This document shows positions 9,357 to 17,481 of a DNA stretch of 64,000 nt, one piece after another. This stretch comes from an uncultured Varibaculum sp. (GTDB taxonomy: Bacteria > Actinomycetota > Actinomycetes > Actinomycetales > Actinomycetaceae): positions 1 to 64,000 of the forward strand of contig CAMYFZ010000002.1 of assembly GCA_947255165.1 (NCBI GenBank), written 5' to 3'. A program made the translations under genes and the position numbers. The notes below the pieces were generated by a model. That model worked only from the letters and a program-made list of their open reading frames with translations, was not told the DNA's origin and did no database searches. Position 1 is the first letter of the stretch, and each line of letters opens with the position of its first letter.

Positions 9357-9370
9357 ATCGAAAGGATTCA

Positions 9371-10012
9371 ATGACCCCAGGTGAAAGTGTGCCTGCAACC
9401 CCTGTCGCAAGCGTTGATCCTGATAACGTAGCGGGTTCTACGAAAAATATCATCGATTCGGATGGCAATAGGGCATTACCTGACCTTTCTGCCGTGGATG
9501 GCAGTGGTTGGGCAGGTAGTCGTTTTACAGTTCTGGCAGTCGGCAACCCGATTATGGGCGACGACGGTATTGGTCTAGAGATTCTGGCTAGTCTGCAGGC
9601 TCTATTGCCGCAACGCCCTGCCTGGCAAGCGGCGATAGCTAGGGGAGAGTTAGCCCTGCTGGAAGGCGGAACCAACGGTATGGAATTGGTTCCGGTAGTT
9701 CAAGAGGCCGAACGGCTTTTGATTCTGGATTCGGTAGCTCCCGGAAACGGGCGCGAACCGGGACAAGCCCTGCATATGAGTGGGGATCATGTGCCACGAC
9801 TGCTTTCGATGAAGATATCGCCTCACCAAGTGGGGTTGCTGGATGTTTTAAGTTCCGCGCGTTTAACTGGGAAAGAGCCTTCCGTTTTGGAAGTTGTGGG
9901 GGTGGTTAGCGAAAAAGTAGATTTAAATTTGGGGCTGACTCCCACCGCTGCCTCGGGGATAAAACCGGCGACCGAGTTGGCAGCCGAAGTTCTAGATTCT
10001 TGGCTTAAATAG
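9371..10012 (+). CDS. hyaD: Hydrogenase maturation endopeptidase (HyaD/HybD family)
   Basis: This nickel-dependent peptidase trims the C-terminal extension of the large subunit after metal insertion. Recognisable elements are GNPIMGDDGIG at about residues 58-68 (metal-binding Asp/Glu region), a middle Asp in LLILDSV, and ISPHQVGLLDVL with the conserved His. Its first ~50 residues are an extra, low-complexity N-terminal extension not usual in the family; the conserved part starts at FTVLAVGNP. The gene is 15 bp after the cytochrome b and ends the structural operon; a hairpin follows. Confidence 0.92.
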   Translation: MTPGESVPATPVASVDPDNVAGSTKNIIDSDGNRALPDLSAVDGSGWAGSRFTVLAVGNPIMGDDGIGLEILASLQALLPQRPAWQAAIARGELALLEGGTNGMELVPVVQEAERLLILDSVAPGNGREPGQALHMSGDHVPRLLSMKISPHQVGLLDVLSSARLTGKEPSVLEVVGVVSEKVDLNLGLTPTAASGIKPATELAAEVLDSWLK

Positions 10013-10049
10013 CTGCAGCGGTTTCGAAGTGCTTTGCGGTTCTAGCCAG

Positions 10050-10067
10050 CCGCGGTGAAGACCGCGG
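10050..10067. terminator. GC-rich hairpin between convergent hyaD and hypA2
   Basis: CCGCGGT, a 4-base loop GAAG, then ACCGCGG give a perfect 7-bp stem in the 66-bp gap between convergent genes. No T-run follows on either strand, so a role in ending transcription is inferred from position only. Confidence 0.4.
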
Positions 10068-10078
10068 GCGCGCCCTAG

Positions 10079-10435
10079 TTAATCTTTATCCCACTCCACC
10101 CAGGAGATTTCGAACTCGCGCCCATGACTAAGGCTCCCAGTGGGCATTCCACATTTAGGGCACAGCAGTGCAAAGAACTCGTCGATTTCTACGTCCTGAC
10201 CGCAACCTGGGCAATAGACGCTGGCGGTAACGGTATTGACCTCGAGTTCGGCGGAGGCACAAATGGTGCCTTCTCGGGCGATTGGCCAAGAACCGTAGAG
10301 AGCCTCCGGGATAGCCCCCGACATAGTCCCAACATTTAGCGCGACTTTTTGAACTCGGGTAACGTGATAGTCAGCGTCAGCGGCTGCTTTTTCCACGGCC
10401 GCCACTACCGAAGTCAATAGCCCAAGTTCATGCAT
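10079..10435 (-). CDS. hypA: HypA nickel metallochaperone (copy 2)
   Basis: This second HypA starts with MHEL (nickel-binding His2) and has zinc cysteines CPGC (about residues 75-78) and CPKC (about 91-94). At 118 aa it is full length. It is on the opposite strand from every neighbour and starts only 23 bp from the divergent HupK-like gene, leaving little room for two separate promoters. It differs widely in sequence from the copy at 3797, so the pair is not a recent duplication. The product probably loads nickel for the hydrogenase here, perhaps with the HupK-like scaffold. Confidence 0.92.
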   Translation of the reverse strand: MHELGLLTSVVAAVEKAAADADYHVTRVQKVALNVGTMSGAIPEALYGSWPIAREGTICASAELEVNTVTASVYCPGCGQDVEIDEFFALLCPKCGMPTGSLSHGREFEISWVEWDKD

Positions 10436-10458
10436 ATATTCATTTTCTCAGGAGAGCC

Positions 10459-11718
10459 ATGAAAATCAACCTTGATGAAATTATTGATCCGATGGAAGGG
10501 CGGGTAGTAGTATCCCATGACTCGCAAGGGCACCCGCATGCCCGCTTTGATCTGCAGGGACTTCCGCGAGTTGACGGAATGTTAATAGGGAAATCCGCCC
10601 TGGAAGCCTTGAAAATGACCGAGCATTTGTGCGGGATTTGCCCGGTAGCTCACCATTTGGCGGGAAATCGGGCCCTAGATGCCCTGAGTGAGTCTGCGCC
10701 GCTAACCCCGGCGGCTGAGCTCACCCGCCGGCTTTTACATTACGGATCCGTGGTGGAAACCCATTCGCTGCGGTTCTTGCTACTAGAGCGCGATAGCGGG
10801 GTGACCTTAAAGAAAATTTCTAAAAAAATGTTGGTTGCGGCGGGATCGCCCGGGCATTTTCCGGTTACTGCGGTTCCAGGTGGGGTTAGGAACTGGCCGA
10901 CCGTCGAGGATTTAAAAACTTTGCGGGAAGAGTTGCCCGCTGCGCTGCAAGTTGCCGAAAAAATTTGCGAACTAACTTTTAGGAACCATCCGAAAACTGA
11001 GCTTAGCAACCAGTTCGAAGGGGCAGATTTGGCCCTGATTGACGAGGCAGGGAATCCGGATATTTTCGCTACTCGGGTTAGGATAGCTCGCCAGGGAAGA
11101 ACTGCGGCTGAGTTTGAGTTTTCACAGTGGAACGAGCGGGTTGCAGAAGAAACTCCGGGTGAGGCGGCTCCGCATCCGTACCTACGGGGGAGTGATCCTA
11201 GTGACGGTCGTTACCGGGTAGGACCGGTAGCGCAGCTTTCGGTGGGAACTTTGCCTAGCGAACTTGCAAGCGCGGCCCAAGCTCGCTGGTTAGCAGGTAG
11301 CCAGGATGCCGCGAGTGCGCGGGCGATTATCACCTTGCACGTGCTGGAGCGAACTGTTGATTTAGTTGCTGAGCTTTTACGGCTACGGGAATCAGGCGAA
11401 CTGGGAGACTGTCCCCAGGCGGAGCAGGTAGATTTTCGTCCCGGAACCGCCACCGGGCTGGTAGATGGCCCGCGGGGGATTCTGGCTCACACTTACACCA
11501 CCGATTCTCAGGGAGCGATTAGCGCAGCCACCATTCTTACCCCCACTGCCCAAAACGAACCCTGGCTGGCAGAACTGCTTACTAAAGCAGTCGCTCTTGA
11601 GGATGCGGCGAGGACAGATGCCTTGGAGCAATCTATTCGGGAGGCCGATCCTTGTTTGCCAATCAGTTCCGCCCCGGCGGGTCAAATGGGACTGAAAGTT
11701 GATAACCTCGAACAGTAG
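10459..11718 (+). CDS. hupK: HupK/HoxV-like degenerate hydrogenase large subunit (probable assembly scaffold)
   Basis: The N-terminus keeps a large-subunit L1 motif (EHLCGICPVAHH, about residues 54-65), and the body has scattered similarity to large subunits (RYRVGPVAQLS). The C-terminal L2 motif is broken: DPCLPISS keeps the first Cys but lacks the second Cys and the His, and no cleavable tail follows. No small-subunit partner is adjacent. HupK/HoxV proteins are large-subunit relatives that act as scaffolds in transferring the Fe(CN)2CO unit, and this fits that description better than an enzyme. Length is 419 aa. Good Shine-Dalgarno AGGAG. hypC copy 2 follows. Confidence 0.75.
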   Translation: MKINLDEIIDPMEGRVVVSHDSQGHPHARFDLQGLPRVDGMLIGKSALEALKMTEHLCGICPVAHHLAGNRALDALSESAPLTPAAELTRRLLHYGSVVETHSLRFLLLERDSGVTLKKISKKMLVAAGSPGHFPVTAVPGGVRNWPTVEDLKTLREELPAALQVAEKICELTFRNHPKTELSNQFEGADLALIDEAGNPDIFATRVRIARQGRTAAEFEFSQWNERVAEETPGEAAPHPYLRGSDPSDGRYRVGPVAQLSVGTLPSELASAAQARWLAGSQDAASARAIITLHVLERTVDLVAELLRLRESGELGDCPQAEQVDFRPGTATGLVDGPRGILAHTYTTDSQGAISAATILTPTAQNEPWLAELLTKAVALEDAARTDALEQSIREADPCLPISSAPAGQMGLKVDNLEQ

Positions 11719-11776
11719 CGAGGGGTATCCTGAGGGATAGAAGAAGAAACTGTCCCGGCTAGAAAGGACGTAAACC

Positions 11777-12004
11777 ATGTGCGTGGGAGTGCCCTGCAAG
11801 GTGTTATCGATTGACTCGGGCGTTATGCCGATGGGGCGCGTTGACGTGGCCGGAAAAGCCCAGGATATCTGTATGGCTTATCTACCGGAAGCTCGCGTGG
11901 GTGACTACGTCCTAATTCAAAGCGGTTTTGCGATGACTCTTTTAACCGCCGAGGAAGCCGCAGATTCATTAGATACCTGGCGGGAATTGGGAGTGACATC
12001 CTAA
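11777..12004 (+). CDS. hypC: HypC/HupF hydrogenase maturation chaperone (copy 2)
   Basis: The 75-aa product begins MCVGVPCKV with the essential Cys2 and keeps the small OB-like body of HypC, including VGDYVLIQSGFA with the conserved GDYV and the G-F-A segment. AAAGGA precedes the ATG. In species with both, HupF/HypC pairs divide work between the HypD complex and the large subunit or HupK scaffold. Its position right after the HupK-like gene suggests a dedicated partner (inference). Confidence 0.92.
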   Translation: MCVGVPCKVLSIDSGVMPMGRVDVAGKAQDICMAYLPEARVGDYVLIQSGFAMTLLTAEEAADSLDTWRELGVTS

Positions 12005-12097
12005 CCGCAGTGCTGGGGTTATTGGAATGGTCTGTCATCGACCTAAAGTAATTTGCTAAACTTGAAAGCGAACTCACAGATTGTCGAAGGAGTCATT

Positions 12098-12487
12098 ATG
12101 GCATGTTTTATTGTTCCTACCGCGGAAGCCGTGGCAGTAACGGTAGCTAAGAAACAAATTGCGAAGAAAGCTAAGAATGGTGCCTCCCCCGAGAGCACCC
12201 AGCGCTCGCTGAATCTGGTGCGCAAGCTAACTTGGCTAACCAACCTGCTATGGGGTGGAGCCTTACTGCTAGCTTTTGAACATCTTTGGCACGGCGAAGT
12301 GGTTCCTTATTTCCCGTTCCTTTCGGCGCTGACAGAGCGGTCAACCACCCAGCAAATGCTGTTTGAAATGGGAACTGTCGGTGTGGGAATGGCGTTGCTG
12401 GTCACCGTAGTATGGGGTGTCGGCCTTGCCTTGATTCGCGCCAACGAACGTCGCACCAACCCTGCTCCTGAAAAGATCGAGGCCTAA
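12098..12487 (+). CDS. Small two-helix membrane protein, unknown function
   Basis: Not recognised. The 129-aa product starts MACFIVPTAEAVAVT, has a lysine-rich stretch, then two probable membrane helices (around LLWGGALLLAFEHLW and VGVGMALLVTVVWGVGLALI) and a charged tail. The ATG is preceded by GAAGGAG. It forms a pair with the next gene (10 bp apart) at the end of the hydrogenase locus and in the same direction, so a membrane role linked to the hydrogenase is possible but unproven. The gap to hypC (93 bp) could hold a promoter. Confidence 0.75.
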   Translation: MACFIVPTAEAVAVTVAKKQIAKKAKNGASPESTQRSLNLVRKLTWLTNLLWGGALLLAFEHLWHGEVVPYFPFLSALTERSTTQQMLFEMGTVGVGMALLVTVVWGVGLALIRANERRTNPAPEKIEA

Positions 12488-12497
12488 AGGACTAACC

Positions 12498-12854
12498 ATG
12501 ACCCTAGTAATCACCCTTTTTGCCGCGATTGCTTCCACCGCTTGGTGGTACTCCCATGCCCCCCAGTCAAAGATGCGGGTAGATCTCCTTTGCTGGATGT
12601 ATTGGGGTGCCTCCCTAATGTGGATAGTTGATTTGGTCGCTGAATATATCGAAGAGGGCGCGGATGTTTTCGTCCCCCCAGCCAAAGATATGCTCAATGA
12701 CGCCTACCTGGGTCTGTTTGTGGTGGCACTGGCCGGAATTGTCTGGATCGGATACCTAATCGTCAAAGATCCGCGCGGAGTACGCACCCAGCTACTGGCT
12801 CAGCGTGACAGTGAGGCCAGCATCGACGCTAAGGAATTAGTGGCTTCTCGCTAA
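12498..12854 (+). CDS. Small membrane protein, unknown function
   Basis: Not recognised. The 118-aa product has about three hydrophobic segments: an N-terminal helix (TLVITLFAAIASTAWWY), a tryptophan-rich one (CWMYWGASLMWIVDLVAEYI), and a third (LGLFVVALAGIVWIGYLIV). An acidic loop containing EYIEEGADVF lies between the last two. It follows the 129-aa membrane protein by 10 bp and ends before a strong terminator, so the two are very likely co-transcribed. No metal- or haem-binding pattern is evident apart from a single Cys. Confidence 0.75.
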   Translation: MTLVITLFAAIASTAWWYSHAPQSKMRVDLLCWMYWGASLMWIVDLVAEYIEEGADVFVPPAKDMLNDAYLGLFVVALAGIVWIGYLIVKDPRGVRTQLLAQRDSEASIDAKELVASR

Positions 12855-12910
12855 CCATAACTAGCTTCGCCAGCAGGGGAAACTAGCTGAGTAAATAAAA
12901 CTCAATAACT

Positions 12911-12949
12911 GCGCGGGCAGATGCGGATGAAAGCATCTGCCCGCGCTTT
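12911..12949 (+). terminator. Strong hairpin terminator closing the hydrogenase region
   Basis: A perfect 14-bp GC-rich stem (GCGCGGGCAGATGC and its complement) spans 12911-12924 and 12933-12946 around an 8-base loop and is followed by TTT. It ends the pair of membrane-protein genes. Confidence 0.75.
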
Positions 12950-13057
12950 GCTATAACTTCGGTTGCAGAGGAACGCGGGGATAACTTTTACCTCCCGCGA
13001 CTGTTGATTCATAAAGAGCCGCCTTCGTTGGCATTTGCGTTGACCAAGTAGCGGTAG

Positions 13058-13165
13058 CGCGGGGGATAACTTTTATCCGAGTGGGCGCGGTGGGCATAAG
13101 AATTCGGAAAACGTCGCTACGTTTTCCGAATTCTTGGGCGGGAGGAAAAAGTTATCCCCTGCGCC
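13058..13165. repeat. Nested inverted repeat with a 17-bp perfect inner palindrome
   Basis: The gene-free stretch 12855-13213 holds the terminator at 12911 and this element. The inner arm AAGAATTCGGAAAACGT (13098-13114) pairs perfectly with 13119-13135 across a CGCT loop. Around it, GCGGGGGATAACTTTT near 13060 is mirrored by AAAAGTTATCCCC near 13148-13160, almost perfectly. A third direct copy, GCGGGGATAACTTTT, lies at about 12975. No T-run follows, so it is not an ordinary terminator; it may be an intergenic repeat element or a cruciform. Confidence 0.6.
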
Positions 13166-13213
13166 CTGAACGGAGTGTTCTCATTGGCTCCGCGATCGCT
13201 TACAGTCGCCTAA

Positions 13214-13819
13214 CTAGGCAGGGGAGACGGCTAACAGGCGAAAACCTTTCTTCGAGGCAAGGCGGCGGGTGGGGAAACCTTGCGCGCACAGCCACTTTTG
13301 CATCGAATCTGCTCCCAGGTTCTTCCCCATTACCAAAATTGCCTCTCCGCCGGATTTTAATAGAGGCAACCAGGTGAGCAGTAACTCTTGGAGCGGTTTC
13401 TTTCCGATCCTTACCGGAGGGTTAGACCAGATTAGATCGATTCCTCCGGCGGATTTTGCGGCCGCAAGCATCTCTTCTGGGGTTCCTACCTGCAAGGAAA
13501 CTCCCGCGCGCTGGGCGTTAGTGCGGGTGAGATCGCGGGCACGTTCGCTTACGTCCACCGCTAATATCTGCGCAGAGGGACTCAAAAGTCCCAAACTGAT
13601 TGCTAGCGGTCCCCAGCCGCACCCTAAATCCAAAAAAGTGCCCTCTGCGGGGGGAGTAGGGGCCCCTGCTAATAGCACTGCAGTTGCCTTGTCTAAGTGG
13701 CGGGAGGAAAACACTCCCTCCGCTCCCTCTAAACAAAGCTCTTTGCCCGCTAGAGAAACTTCGATCCGGGTGCGTTCCCCGGCACTAGCGGCGGGCTGAT
13801 CCGTGAAATACTGTTCCAT
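13214..13819 (-). CDS. Class I SAM-dependent methyltransferase, RsmC-like
   Basis: The product has the SAM-binding motif LDLGCGWGPLA (about residues 63-73), an acidic ribose contact in LAVDVSE, and the catalytic-loop tetrapeptide SNPP typical of N-directed rRNA and protein methyltransferases of the 'small' MTS family (RsmC/RlmG). Length, about 201 aa, corresponds to the catalytic domain alone, as in many Gram-positive relatives. 16S rRNA guanine-N2 methylation is the likely activity but the target is inferred. GTG at 13822 directly upstream is an alternative start. Confidence 0.8.
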   Translation of the reverse strand: MEQYFTDQPAASAGERTRIEVSLAGKELCLEGAEGVFSSRHLDKATAVLLAGAPTPPAEGTFLDLGCGWGPLAISLGLLSPSAQILAVDVSERARDLTRTNAQRAGVSLQVGTPEEMLAAAKSAGGIDLIWSNPPVRIGKKPLQELLLTWLPLLKSGGEAILVMGKNLGADSMQKWLCAQGFPTRRLASKKGFRLLAVSPA

Positions 13820-13936
13820 CACTTCTAGAATATTGTTTTTAGTTTCCTATTGCGCGTGAGCCATAATATAGGACGATAGAGATTAGCAAGCGAGCTAGCT
13901 GGTGCCAATAAGAACGAGGGAATATGAAAGCGGGGG

Positions 13937-15631
13937 TTGCGGTTGGAAAAAGATGTTAAGCAAATCGATAGCGTGCTTAACCAGTACGTTACCGCCTACG
14001 CCCGGATTGATCCTTTTAAAGCGTCCGAATGGGGAATCTCCGGGTATGATGCTTTCCTACCGGATTATTCACCGCCGGGAATCTCGGAACGCTACAACTT
14101 GCGTAAAGATGCCATAGCGCGAGTAGCGAAGACATCTAAGCCTACCCCTCGCGAAAAGCGAGAAGCCGAAGGATTCACGTTGTTGGCTCGCGCCGAACAA
14201 GAAAAGTTCGAAGCCGGGTTCTTAGCCTCCGAAATCAGCGGCACTAACTCGCCAATCCAGGTTTTTGCCGAAACTTTCAAACTCATGGACGTCAGCAACG
14301 AGGCGGGAGTGGGGAATCTTATGCGCAGATTCTTGGCACTTCCGCAGGCGTTTGCGGGACTACAAACCACGATGAAAGAATCGCGGGATCGGGGTTGGGC
14401 TTTTCCTCGGGAAGTCCTGGAAATGGTATTGGGACAGGCCTGTAAACTTTCAAATCCCGCTCATGACATCTATCAAGCTAAGCGCGCTGAAATGCTCAAT
14501 ACCCGGCTTTCGCAAATGAGCCAACGCGCATTCGATCGGGGGATCTCTGCCGCCCAGGGTGCTTTTTCTGAAATGGCGAGCTTTTTAAAGGAAGAAATTC
14601 TGCCTGCCTGCTCTCCCATCAGCTCGATTGATCCGCACTCTTATTTCATTTCCTTGCTGAACGTGGGCGTAAGCGAACCTAACCCCGCGGAGCTTTTTGA
14701 AGCGGCTAGTGGGGATCTGGTTCGCCTGCGAGCTCAGTGCGACCAGCTTCGTAGCGAATTGGGGGATAAACATGCATATCGGCTCTCTGATTTAGAACTT
14801 GCAGACGGGTTTAACGTGCTTACTTGGGCTATGGAGGATGCCTGGGATGAACTGCGCAGCAAGGTAGACCCAGAGTTGGCGGAGCTGGTAAATCCCGAAA
14901 CCTCTCCCTTGAAATGGGAGAATGACCCCTACGGCTGCCTGGTACATCCCTACTATCCCGCTGGGATCAAACTTTCAGAAAACTCGCGAGTTTTATCGCG
15001 TAATTGCGCTGCTAGCCGCGCCCCGCATGCCTATCAAAGCGGAGAAAATCCGGCGGCTATCAGTGGCGCCGCCTTCGACTCTTTCCTAGAAATCGAAGAC
15101 CGCTACTTTGCGCTGGCCGCTTTGGAAAAGGGCATCCCGGGCTCGCATCTATATTCGCGGGCGCGGCAGTCCTACGGTGCTAATCTGTTTACCCGTATTG
15201 GTGCGCGATTACCGGCCTCCAATCTGGGTTGGGATCTGTTTGCCCTGGAGATGGCGCCAGAGCTTTGGGATATTCCCGGTGAGATTAAATTGCTGATCCA
15301 GGAACGGATCATGCGCTATATAGCCTTGGCTCTAGCGGATCTGCAATTATATGGTTCGCAAGGTAAAAATACATCTGCTTGGGGTTTGCCGGAGGCTATT
15401 GCCTATTTGAACCATACGGTTTCTGGTCCTTGGAAGCAGGTGCTCTTACGCCAACGTTACCTGGGGGTTCCTGCGTTGAGTCTGGCTCCCTGGTATGGCT
15501 GGCGCCATTGGAAAGCGATCTATCAGAAATTCCGTGCGGCCGATGGCGGTGGTTTCGCTGATTTTGTGCGGAAAGTATCGCCGGCAGGAGCAGTACATTT
15601 TCAGGTTATCTCAGAAACTGTTTCTGCTTAG
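13937..15631 (+). CDS. DUF885 family protein lacking the metal-binding motif
   Basis: DUF885 proteins resemble zinc peptidases and carry a motif close to HExxPGHHLQ followed by an EGWALYAE block. Here the corresponding places read EKGIPGSHLYS (about residue 395-405) and GWDLFALEMAPELW. The fold-specific surroundings are kept, but the first His-Glu pair is gone and one of the paired histidines is Ser. The 564-aa length is normal, so this is a full-length probable pseudoenzyme and not a fragment. No signal peptide is seen, so it is probably cytoplasmic. The start is a TTG with poor context; an exact start is uncertain. Confidence 0.75.
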   Translation: MRLEKDVKQIDSVLNQYVTAYARIDPFKASEWGISGYDAFLPDYSPPGISERYNLRKDAIARVAKTSKPTPREKREAEGFTLLARAEQEKFEAGFLASEISGTNSPIQVFAETFKLMDVSNEAGVGNLMRRFLALPQAFAGLQTTMKESRDRGWAFPREVLEMVLGQACKLSNPAHDIYQAKRAEMLNTRLSQMSQRAFDRGISAAQGAFSEMASFLKEEILPACSPISSIDPHSYFISLLNVGVSEPNPAELFEAASGDLVRLRAQCDQLRSELGDKHAYRLSDLELADGFNVLTWAMEDAWDELRSKVDPELAELVNPETSPLKWENDPYGCLVHPYYPAGIKLSENSRVLSRNCAASRAPHAYQSGENPAAISGAAFDSFLEIEDRYFALAALEKGIPGSHLYSRARQSYGANLFTRIGARLPASNLGWDLFALEMAPELWDIPGEIKLLIQERIMRYIALALADLQLYGSQGKNTSAWGLPEAIAYLNHTVSGPWKQVLLRQRYLGVPALSLAPWYGWRHWKAIYQKFRAADGGGFADFVRKVSPAGAVHFQVISETVSA

Positions 15632-15815
15632 AACGAGATTTGTCTCCCGTTTGCTGGGAGCACAGTCGGTAGGATAGCGCCCCCCTCGTCCTCAAACCCA
15701 GTAGCTCGCGGATAAAGATGTGGCTGACAGCGAAAATAAGAATGCTAGCTGCTACAAATTTTGAAAAATCAAAAATAAAACAGGCAAAATATAAATTATT
15801 AAATAAAAAGTAATA

Positions 15816-15844
15816 AATCGGTATCATTATAGTTAATAATTTAG
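15816..15844 (+). promoter_or_regulatory. Motif shared with 19073-19098, upstream of peptide-binding gene 1
   Basis: AATCGGTATCAT at 15816-15827 followed by ATAGTTA..ATTT recurs upstream of the second peptide-binding lipoprotein gene as AATCGGTATCAT..CAGTTA..ATTT. TATCAT could be a -10 box, placing a start about 30 bp before the gene. The gene-free region 15632-15865 around it is strongly AT-rich. Confidence 0.5.
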
Positions 15845-15865
15845 GTTTTCAGAAAGGCTAAGACT

Positions 15866-17464
15866 ATGCGCAGTCGTTGGCTCCCCCTCGCCGTATTGGC
15901 AGCAACGGTTCTCGCTGCCGCAGGTTTGACCGCTTGCAGCGACAATTCTACGACCGATTCGGTTGACCGGATATTGATTAATGGCGAGGAACCCGCCCGA
16001 GGGTTAATCCCGGCCGCTGCCGATGATGATGCCGGAATCAAGATCATTGATCTGCTCTTTGCCGGTCTGGTCACCTACGACCCGCAAGGGAAAGTGGTTA
16101 ACGACGTGGCTCGGGAAATAACCGATTCTGCTGACCATAAGACCTGGACCATCCAGATGAACACCGATCGTAAATTTTCCGACGGCACCCCGCTGCTGGC
16201 GAAGAACTTCGTGCGCGCTTGGAAGGCTTCCGCTGCGCAGAAACTCGGAGCTACCACCGCTTTTGAGGCAATCGAGGGAGCAACAGACGACGGTACCGGA
16301 GATCTTAGCGGGGTGATGGCTAATGGTGACTATACAATAACCATCAAATTGAAACGTCCGGTAGCTGACTTTTCCAATCGCCTGGGAATCAACGGCTTTT
16401 ACCCGCTTCCTGACAGTGCTTTCGATGCCCAAGGGAAGATTAAAAAGGAGTTCGGACAAAAACCAGTGGGGAATGGCCCTTATACCCTGACTAGCTGGGA
16501 GCCCTCCAGTCGGATACAACTAGATAAATCCACCACCTACCGCGGGCCCCGCCAGGCGCTAAATGCGGGACTGGAAGTCAAAATATATGCGGATCTGTCG
16601 GCCGCCTACCAGGATCTACTAGCTGGAAACCTGGATGTGCTTGACCAAATTCCAGATGGGGAGCTACCCAACGCCGAGAAAGATTTGGGAAAAAATCGTG
16701 CCAGCGCAGTCCAGGCCAGTATGCAGACCTTGGATATCGATTACCAGACTAAGCACTTTTCGGGCGAAGAAGGGAAATTGCGGCGCCAAGCCATATCCCA
16801 AGCGATTAACCGAGAAAACATAATCAAAACCATCTTCTACGGCACCCGCACGGCGGCCACTGATTTCTTACCGCCGCAAATCTTGGGACATATGGATGCT
16901 GGCCCTACGAACCAGGTACTTAAATTTGATGCCGCGGCCGCCAAAGAGGCTTGGAAGGCTGCCGATAAGATTAGCCCCTGGCAGGGGGAGCTAAAAATTA
17001 CCTATAACTCCAACGAATCCAATCAGCCCTGGGTAGATGCAATCTGCAATCAGCTGTCTAACACCCTGGGGGTCAAGGCGGTAGGTGACCCCCAGCCTGA
17101 TTTCAAGACCCTTATGGAAATGATGGATGAACATTCTTTTACCGGACCGTTCCGGATGGGATGGTCAATGGGATATCCCTCACCAAATAATCTCCTCGCT
17201 GGTCGCTATGTAAAAGGCGGTAATGGCAACAAGATGGGTTACGACAACCCCGAATACACAGAGCTTCTATCTAGGGCGCAAGCGGCAGACACTCCTAAAG
17301 AGGCCGCAAAACTCTATGAGCAGGCACAAACTCTGCTACTGGCTGATTTACCCTCAATCCCGCTCTGGTCGCCCAGTTCTAACATCGGCTATAGCCAGCA
17401 TGTGGGCAATGTGACCACAGATTGGAAAGGTGAGGTAGCTTTTCATAAAGTTACTAGAAAATAA
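15866..17464 (+). CDS. oppA: Oligopeptide ABC transporter substrate-binding lipoprotein (1)
   Basis: This SBP_bac_5 family protein captures peptides outside the membrane. It has a lipoprotein signal ending LAAAGLTAC, with Cys24 as lipid anchor, and the family landmarks of an early DGLF-like region (KIIDLLFAGLVTYDP), the W-x-I-x-M hairpin, PSDGTPL-like FSDGTPLLAKNFVRAW, and GNGPYTL. Length 532 aa. The start ATG has AGAAAGG upstream. It is followed at 17 bp by an amino acid permease and has a sister at 19236. Both probably feed the single permease set oppB-oppC, since no second one is nearby. Confidence 0.9.
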   Translation: MRSRWLPLAVLAATVLAAAGLTACSDNSTTDSVDRILINGEEPARGLIPAAADDDAGIKIIDLLFAGLVTYDPQGKVVNDVAREITDSADHKTWTIQMNTDRKFSDGTPLLAKNFVRAWKASAAQKLGATTAFEAIEGATDDGTGDLSGVMANGDYTITIKLKRPVADFSNRLGINGFYPLPDSAFDAQGKIKKEFGQKPVGNGPYTLTSWEPSSRIQLDKSTTYRGPRQALNAGLEVKIYADLSAAYQDLLAGNLDVLDQIPDGELPNAEKDLGKNRASAVQASMQTLDIDYQTKHFSGEEGKLRRQAISQAINRENIIKTIFYGTRTAATDFLPPQILGHMDAGPTNQVLKFDAAAAKEAWKAADKISPWQGELKITYNSNESNQPWVDAICNQLSNTLGVKAVGDPQPDFKTLMEMMDEHSFTGPFRMGWSMGYPSPNNLLAGRYVKGGNGNKMGYDNPEYTELLSRAQAADTPKEAAKLYEQAQTLLLADLPSIPLWSPSSNIGYSQHVGNVTTDWKGEVAFHKVTRK

Positions 17465-17481
17465 CTATCTCGGAGGATGTC

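Noticed and set aside
13137..13165. Reading the palindrome region as a gene (open frame 13081-13377)
   Set aside because: The frame runs through the palindrome and into the methyltransferase on the other strand, with no motifs or ribosome site.
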